Translations under genes and position numbers: made by a program | Assembly: GCA_016722075.1 (NCBI GenBank) | Contig: JADKGW010000001.1 | Location: 1,798,001-1,862,000, forward strand | DNA length: 64,000 nt | From: Candidatus Kouleothrix ribensis | GTDB taxonomy: Bacteria; Chloroflexota; Chloroflexia; Chloroflexales; Roseiflexaceae | Direction: 5' to 3' | Part shown: positions 59,830 through 64,000 of the stretch, piece after piece | How positions within the stretch are numbered: the first letter of the stretch is position 1 | Layout of the letters: each line of letters starts with the position of its first letter | The notes under the pieces: generated by a model | What the model saw: only the letters and a program-made list of their open reading frames with translations | The model's database searches: none | Told to the model about the DNA's origin: nothing

Positions 59830-59968
59830 GGCGAAACTCCTTTGGCGGCAACAAGGCCGCCACTGCACACGCAAATCGGGGCGCGTGCGCGCGATCGGGA
59901 GCCAGCATACGGCGACGTGGCCGCAGCTTTTATGCTGGGTTGAGAGTGGTGTGTTTTGGCGTTGCGCG

Positions 59969-59996
59969 ATTATACACAATCCTGGAGATTGTGCAA
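59969..59996 (-). promoter_or_regulatory. Promoter with operator-like dyad, M23-fold gene
   Basis: On the minus strand TTGCAC (59991-59996) is 16 bp before TATAAT (59969-59974). A dyad (cacaatc-N5-gattgtg, 59975-59993) fills the spacer exactly, so a dimeric repressor bound there would block polymerase. Confidence 0.6.
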
Positions 59997-60035
59997 GTTA
60001 AAATTTTATACCAGACGCACGCAGCCAGCGGGTTG

Positions 60036-60100
60036 GGGCCAGCGGCTGCGCAGAGGTTGCGTCTCGCCAGCACGATCGGGGCGGGGCCAGCGGCTGCGCG
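60036..60100. repeat. 17-bp direct repeat, 48 bp apart
   Basis: The sequence ggggccagcggctgcgc occurs at 60036-60052 and again at 60084-60100. Similarity around it is weak, so this is likely a short local duplication. Confidence 0.6.
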
Positions 60101-60170
60101 CCCACGCGCGGCGGCCAGCACCACAGCGCAGGCACGGTTCATTCCGCGCCTGCGCCATAGCGACACGGCT

Positions 60171-61403
60171 CTAGCCCGGCCAGAGCCCCTGGCCCTCGCG
60201 GTCGACGACATAGCCGGCTGCCGTGAGCTGCTGCACCACCGCCTGGCCATGCGACTCGTCGCGCACCTCGAGCACCAGCTCAACCCCAACCCGATCGACC
60301 GGCACGAGCCAGACGGCGCGGCGGTGGAAGATGTCGATCACATTCGCGCCGGCGCGGGCCACGTGGTCGATCAGCGGCGCGAGGTTACCGGGCCGATCAT
60401 CGACGGTGGTGCGCAGCAGGATGTAGCGGCCCTGCTTCACCAGCACCTGCTCGAGCACGCGCGCCAGCAGGTTGCCGTCGATATTGCCGCCGCACAGCAC
60501 CGTGCATACCGTGTCGCCCGCCTGCACTGCCAGCTTGCCCGACAGCAGCGCGGCCACCCCGGCGGCGCCGGCGCCCTCGACCACCTGGCGGGCATTCTGG
60601 GCGGCGTGGGCAATCGCGCGGGCAATAGCATCTTCATCGACTGTCACCACCTGATCGACCAGATCGCGAATGATCGGCAGCGTCAGGTCGCCTGGGCGCT
60701 TGACCGCGATACCATCGGCGATCGTGCGGGCAGTGGCTGCAGTAACCGGCGTGCCGGCCGCAAGCGAATCGGGCACCGGCGCACAGCCAGCCGCCTGCAC
60801 GCCAATAATGCGCACATCGGGCATGAGCGCCTTGATTGCGATGGCAATCCCGCCGATCAGCCCGCCGCCACCGATCGGCACCACCAGCAGCGTCAGGTCG
60901 GGCAGCGCCTCGACGATCTCGAGGCCGATCGTGCCCTGCCCGGCGATCACGCGCTCGTCGTTAAAGGCGTGTACGTAGGTACAGCCGCGCTCTTGCTGGA
61001 GTACGCGCGCATGCGCGCCGGCGTCGTCGAACGACGCGCCGTGCAGAATCACCTCGGCGCCGAGCCGGCGGGTGGCGGCCACCTTGGTGAGCGGCGCACG
61101 CTCGGGCATCACGATCGTGGCGGGAATACCCAGCAGGCGGGCGGCCAGCGCAACCCCCTGAGCGTGGTTGCCGGCCGAGTGCGCGATCACGCCGCGGGCG
61201 CGCTCGGCCTCGGAGAGGCGACTGATCGTGTTATAGGCGCCGCGGATCTTGAACGAGCCGCTGCGCTGGGTGTTCTCGGCCTTCAAGAATACGCGTACGC
61301 CCAGATCATCGCTCAGGCGCTCGTCGGAAAGAATTGGCGTGGCGTTGATGATCCCGCGCAGCACGCGCCGAGCTGCCTGGATGTCGGCCAGTGTCACCGT
61401 CAT
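60171..61403 (-). CDS. ilvA: Threonine ammonia-lyase (TdcB/IlvA-type with ACT domain)
   Basis: This 410-residue PLP enzyme converts threonine to 2-oxobutyrate, the first step to isoleucine. The PLP lysine is in SGSFKIRGAYN (Lys52), with HSAGNHAQGVALAARLLG and the phosphate loop PIGGGGLIGGIA. The last 80 residues are a single ACT domain (YILLRTTVDDRPGNLAPLID), of the short TIGR01127 type rather than the two ACT-like domains of E. coli IlvA. It is probably allosterically controlled through that domain. I start it at the ATG at 61403 (GAGG upstream); GTG at 61409 is possible. Confidence 0.94.
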   Translation of the reverse strand: MTVTLADIQAARRVLRGIINATPILSDERLSDDLGVRVFLKAENTQRSGSFKIRGAYNTISRLSEAERARGVIAHSAGNHAQGVALAARLLGIPATIVMPERAPLTKVAATRRLGAEVILHGASFDDAGAHARVLQQERGCTYVHAFNDERVIAGQGTIGLEIVEALPDLTLLVVPIGGGGLIGGIAIAIKALMPDVRIIGVQAAGCAPVPDSLAAGTPVTAATARTIADGIAVKRPGDLTLPIIRDLVDQVVTVDEDAIARAIAHAAQNARQVVEGAGAAGVAALLSGKLAVQAGDTVCTVLCGGNIDGNLLARVLEQVLVKQGRYILLRTTVDDRPGNLAPLIDHVARAGANVIDIFHRRAVWLVPVDRVGVELVLEVRDESHGQAVVQQLTAAGYVVDREGQGLWPG

Positions 61404-61534
61404 ACGCACAACCTCATTGTTGTAAGGGGCTTACGAATACACACCCGAGGTTCGCAGGGGCCACCAGCCGCTACAGACCTCGCGCTCAGCACGGGGAAGC
61501 ATACGGCGGCGGGGCCGACCCTGCCGCCGAGCGG

Positions 61535-61750
61535 CTACTCGTCGCCGCCCAGCTCTTCGTGTTTGTTGGCAGCCTCGGCGGCCAGCACGCGAAACCGGCG
61601 CGCCGATTCGCGATCACCGGCGTAGTTGGCCGCTGCCATCAGAAAACCGGCGGCGGTCTGCGTATTCTTGAGGCCGGCGCGATTGCCCGCCAGGCGATCC
61701 TCGGCAAGCACGCGCTCCATAAACTCAAATACCTGCTCGATGGTTAGCAT
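61535..61750 (-). CDS. Small helical protein of unknown function (71 aa)
   Basis: This short protein (MLTIEQVFEFMERVLAEDRL, NTQTAAGFLMAAANYAGDRE) looks mainly helical and ends in an acidic tail. No family is recognised. GAGAGGATTCA before the ATG is a good ribosome site. It is in a minus-strand run with the AMIN-like and SufS-like genes and may be translated from their transcript. Confidence 0.7.
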   Translation of the reverse strand: MLTIEQVFEFMERVLAEDRLAGNRAGLKNTQTAAGFLMAAANYAGDRESARRFRVLAAEAANKHEELGGDE

Positions 61751-61792
61751 TGAATCCTCTCTTTCGAAACGATCGGAGCTATCGCAGCCCTA

Positions 61793-62212
61793 TTATACTA
61801 GTCGCTCGCCACAGTCGATCACGACCCGGTTGGGGTTCGCAAGCGTCATAATCCGCAGCACGGCCTTGCGCCCAAGCCCGATACCATAGGTCACCACACC
61901 CTCGAAATCGCCCGCACTGACAATCTCCTTGACGATCGGCAGCTTGGGAGACAGGCGCACGGGCGCCGTCGCATGGCCGGCATCGTCGTGCGCCCATGCG
62001 GGGGTAAGCTGCACACTCACGATCGCACGGCCGGCAATGCGCACAGGCAAGCCCGAGCCATCCGCGATCAGCTGCTTCACATACTCGATGCGTAGCAGCG
62101 GCAGCGGCCCGCTGAACTCGAACACCACCCGGTCGAACGTGGCGGCCGGCTCGGCATGATGGCCGGCGCGGATCGCAATCAGGATTGTGGCCGGCGGCTG
62201 GTCAGGTAGCAT
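61793..62212 (-). CDS. AMIN-like domain protein
   Basis: This 139-residue protein has the AMIN-like pattern: TFDRVVFEFSGPLPLLRIEYV, then VSVQLTPAWAHDDAG and, near the end, TYGIGLGRKAVLRIMTLANPNRVVID, which is the usual C-terminal strand. AMIN-type domains bind cell-wall glycans when exported, but no signal peptide is visible here, so its location is unclear. The start lies 4 bp after the stop of the upstream SufS-like gene, which shows tight coupling. AAGGAGT is the ribosome site. Confidence 0.8.
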   Translation of the reverse strand: MLPDQPPATILIAIRAGHHAEPAATFDRVVFEFSGPLPLLRIEYVKQLIADGSGLPVRIAGRAIVSVQLTPAWAHDDAGHATAPVRLSPKLPIVKEIVSAGDFEGVVTYGIGLGRKAVLRIMTLANPNRVVIDCGERLV

Positions 62213-62216
62213 ACGC

Positions 62217-63485
62217 TCACTCCTTCTGTGCTGCAGCTAAATCGTGCAGAGCCTGTAGCAGGCGATCGATCTCGCCGGCAGTGTTGTAGTGCGCCAGGCC
62301 GATGCGCACCATGCCGCCGTGATCCTCGAGGCCTAAGCGCTCGGTGAGGTTGATCGCGTAGTAGTTGCCATCCCACACGAAGATGCCGCGCGCGCCAAGC
62401 GCCTCGGCCAGCTCGCGGGGAGTGTAACCGGCCAGGCGGATCGCCACGGTTGGCGTGCGCTGCTCGAAGCGCGCCGGGTCGCTGATGCCGTAAAAGGTCA
62501 GGCCGGGCACGCGCAGCAGGCCGGCAATCAGCTGCTCAGACAAGCCGCGCTCGTACTGCTTGATTGCGGCCATTGCGGCTAGCAGCGCCGCGCGCCGTGA
62601 GCTGGCCGCCTGCGGCCCGGCGCGATCGTGCTGCGATCCAAGTGTAGCCAGGTACTCGATTGCGGCGGCCACACCGGCCAGGCCCTCGTGGTTCTTGGTA
62701 CCGGTCTCCCAGCGATCGGGGGTCTGGTTACTTGCCGGGCGCACCTTATACGGCTGCAAACGCACCAGATGTTCGCGTTTGCCGTACAGCGCGCCCATAT
62801 GCGGGGCGAAGAACTTATAGGGCGAGCACGCTAGGAAGTCGCAGCCGAGCGCGCGCACATCGATCGGCCCGTGGGGCGCATAATGCACGGCGTCGATAAA
62901 GCTGAGCGCGCCGACCTGCCGGGCCAGCCGCACGACCTCGGCCACATCGTTGATCGTGCCGACCGAATTCGAGGCATAGCCTACGGCGATCAGCCTGGTG
63001 CGCGGCGTGATCTGGCGGCGCAAATCGTCCATATCGAGCGTACAGTCTTCAATATCGATATCGGCGACCCTGATCAGCGCGCCGCGCTCCTCGAGCGCCT
63101 GCCAGGGCGAGAAATTTGCATCATGATCGAGCCGGGTGAGTACAATCTCGTCGCCAGGCTGGATGTCGCGGCCGATGCTGCGCGAGAGCATGAAGGTCAG
63201 CGTGGTCATGTTCGGGCCAAACACAACCTCGTCAGGATCGCAGCCGAGCAAATCGGCCATGGCCGCGTGGGCCGCCGCGATGGTTGTGTCGGTGCGCTGG
63301 CTGGTTGCGAAGGCGCCGTGGGTGTTGGCGTTGGCGTTGATCAGGTAGCTGCTGATCGCGTTGATCACCTGCTGGGGCACCTGGGTGCCGCCGGGGCCGT
63401 CGAAGAATACTGCCGGCTGGCCGTTGATCGTCTGGGCCAGCGCGGGAAACTGGGCGCGAACCCAGCCCAGGTCGAGCGAGATCAT
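62217..63485 (-). CDS. SufS/cysteine-desulfurase-like aminotransferase class V protein
   Basis: This 422-residue fold-type I PLP enzyme matches the TIGR01976 group: VFFDGPGGTQVPQQVINAI, the ring-stacking His121 in LTRLDHDANFSPW, SFIDAVHYAPHGPID and the PLP Lys224 in SPYKFFAPHMGALYG. The loop that in true desulfurases holds the catalytic cysteine reads GIFVWDGNYYAI and has no cysteine, so sulfur mobilisation is doubtful and another PLP reaction is likely. AAAGGAGCCGACA precedes the ATG. The AMIN-like gene follows 4 bp later. Confidence 0.87.
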   Translation of the reverse strand: MISLDLGWVRAQFPALAQTINGQPAVFFDGPGGTQVPQQVINAISSYLINANANTHGAFATSQRTDTTIAAAHAAMADLLGCDPDEVVFGPNMTTLTFMLSRSIGRDIQPGDEIVLTRLDHDANFSPWQALEERGALIRVADIDIEDCTLDMDDLRRQITPRTRLIAVGYASNSVGTINDVAEVVRLARQVGALSFIDAVHYAPHGPIDVRALGCDFLACSPYKFFAPHMGALYGKREHLVRLQPYKVRPASNQTPDRWETGTKNHEGLAGVAAAIEYLATLGSQHDRAGPQAASSRRAALLAAMAAIKQYERGLSEQLIAGLLRVPGLTFYGISDPARFEQRTPTVAIRLAGYTPRELAEALGARGIFVWDGNYYAINLTERLGLEDHGGMVRIGLAHYNTAGEIDRLLQALHDLAAAQKE

Positions 63486-63537
63486 TGTCGGCTCCTTTGC
63501 ACTATGTAGCTGGCGATGCGGGTGGCTCGGCGCCGGA

Positions 63538-63765
63538 TCAGCCCTCGAAGGGCGCCGGCTCGCTGGGCGGCGGCACCGGGATGGCGCTCAGCCCGGCGGC
63601 CCGCGCGGCCTCGAACCGGCGCCGCAGATCCCATAGCCTGGGCAGCTCGGCCTCGATGAAAGCTAGCCGCGGGTGCTCCTCGGGCGACACCTGCGAGTCC
63701 TGGAAGATCGCCTCGCGCTCTTGTTCGAGCGCAACAATCGTCGTGATGATCTCAGAAAGCTCCAT
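63538..63765 (-). CDS. DUF2630-like small coiled-coil protein (75 aa)
   Basis: This short protein begins MELSEIITTIVALEQEREAI and continues to ELPRLWDLRRRFEAARAAG, close to the DUF2630 pattern (short helix, then WDLLRQRRARR). The function is unknown. GGAGCAGATAG precedes the ATG. It lies 52 bp upstream of the SufS-like gene on the same strand and probably heads this unit. Confidence 0.8.
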   Translation of the reverse strand: MELSEIITTIVALEQEREAIFQDSQVSPEEHPRLAFIEAELPRLWDLRRRFEAARAAGLSAIPVPPPSEPAPFEG

Positions 63766-63874
63766 CTATCTGCTCCTGCTGATATGGCACAATCGCCTGC
63801 GACTGCCGCGCACAGTATAGCCGAGGATGGTGCGATTGCAAATAATGCTGCCGCGCACGGGGTGTGCAAACAGC

Positions 63875-63904
63875 ACCGCCCGCCAGATCACTCCGGCGGG
63901 CGGT
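63875..63904 (-). terminator. Hairpin after the gene at the right edge
   Basis: A 10-bp stem (accgcccgcc / ggcgggcggt, 10-nt loop) lies 33 bp past the stop of the partial gene at 63938. There is no T run. Confidence 0.5.
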
Positions 63905-63937
63905 AGGCGGTATCAGGCTATGCGCGTGGCCTGGTGG

Positions 63938-64000
63938 CTAGGGTTTGCCCGGCCCCTCGAGCTTGCGCCGCTGCTTGAAATACTTGTTGACGGCGCGGCC
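63938..64000 (-). CDS. C-terminal end of a gene continuing past the window
   Basis: Read on the minus strand from the right edge, the last codons give GRAVNKYFKQRRKLEGPGKP and a TAG stop. Only 20 residues are visible, basic and without a motif, so no family can be named. The frame is inferred from the stop and the downstream hairpin. Confidence 0.5.
   Translation of the reverse strand, partial: GRAVNKYFKQRRKLEGPGKP

Larger units (their letters stand above)
59830..60170. other. 341-bp intergenic region
   Basis: Besides the promoter and dyad just described, it holds a 17-bp direct repeat (ggggccagcggctgcgc at 60036-60052 and 60084-60100, 48 bp apart). No further gene or RNA is evident. Confidence 0.55.

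Noticed and set aside
59700..61625. 641-codon plus-strand frame across ilvA and the M23-fold gene start
   Set aside because: It overlaps two clear minus-strand genes and the promoter between them; the protein has no recognisable domain.

Overview
This is a high-GC, gene-dense bacterial chromosome window with about 59 protein genes and no phage, transposase, CRISPR array, rRNA or tRNA that I can see. The protein set suggests a member of the Chloroflexota, class Chloroflexia (Roseiflexus/Kouleothrix-like). The reasons are the large polytopic glycosyltransferases, a VanW-like protein, an MGDG-synthase-like glycosyltransferase, a STAND/BTAD regulator and short heptanucleotide tandem repeats scattered between and inside genes. 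The phylum call is inference; no marker gene here settles it.

Layout. 1-1445: end of a GAF-PAS histidine kinase. 1467-9528 (minus): an envelope sugar/lipid run with two giant GT39-type membrane glycosyltransferases, ThrH phosphatase, a GT2 polyprenyl-phosphate glycosyltransferase, an LPG-synthase-TM/flippase-like protein and a lipoprotein. 9700-11355: class II aldolase (plus) meeting galT (minus). 11409-15486 (minus): SWIM zinc finger, DUF5691 and MoxR ATPase operon. 15523-19422: phosphodiester glycosidase-like protein, rhomboid protease, CoA-binding protein, alpha/beta hydrolase. 19846-25481: GNAT acetyltransferase, then a six-gene minus-strand unit (ECF sigma, zinc anti-sigma, two paralogous membrane proteins, DUF1800, DUF1501). 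25621-30346 (plus): Trm112-type methyltransferase, 4-TM protein, Vps62-like membrane protein, GT4. 30475-32156 (minus): TetR regulator with a near-consensus promoter and a candidate operator, followed by an NAD-binding epimerase. 32541-38774 (plus): Ca2+/H+ exchanger, LysR regulator, 2-oxoglutarate dehydrogenase E1 and E2. 38816-40841 (minus): second ECF sigma system with a bactofilin-like membrane protein.

41034-46916: small orphan protein, phosphoglycerate kinase, FabF-like ketosynthase, PH/DUF1648 membrane protein, PpiC-type foldase. 47034-48379 (minus): rpsF-ssb-rpsR ribosomal/replication operon. 48624-53858: SRPBCC protein, DUF92 membrane protein, VanW-like protein, MGDG-synthase-like glycosyltransferase. 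53994-57485: 1163-residue STAND/HEAT/BTAD regulator. 57575-64000 (minus): small proteins, HAD phosphatase, M23-fold protein, threonine ammonia-lyase, AMIN-like protein, SufS-like aminotransferase-fold protein, DUF2630-like protein, and the end of one more gene.

The most notable non-gene structure is repetitive. There are two copies of a nested palindrome (near 19.5 kb and 29.2 kb). Families of 7-bp tandem repeats lie in frame inside a glycosyltransferase gene and a methyltransferase gene, and form the leader of the lysR gene. The most notable gene groupings are the ECF/anti-sigma/DUF1800/DUF1501 unit and the SWIM-DUF5691-MoxR unit, which lacks its usual downstream partners.
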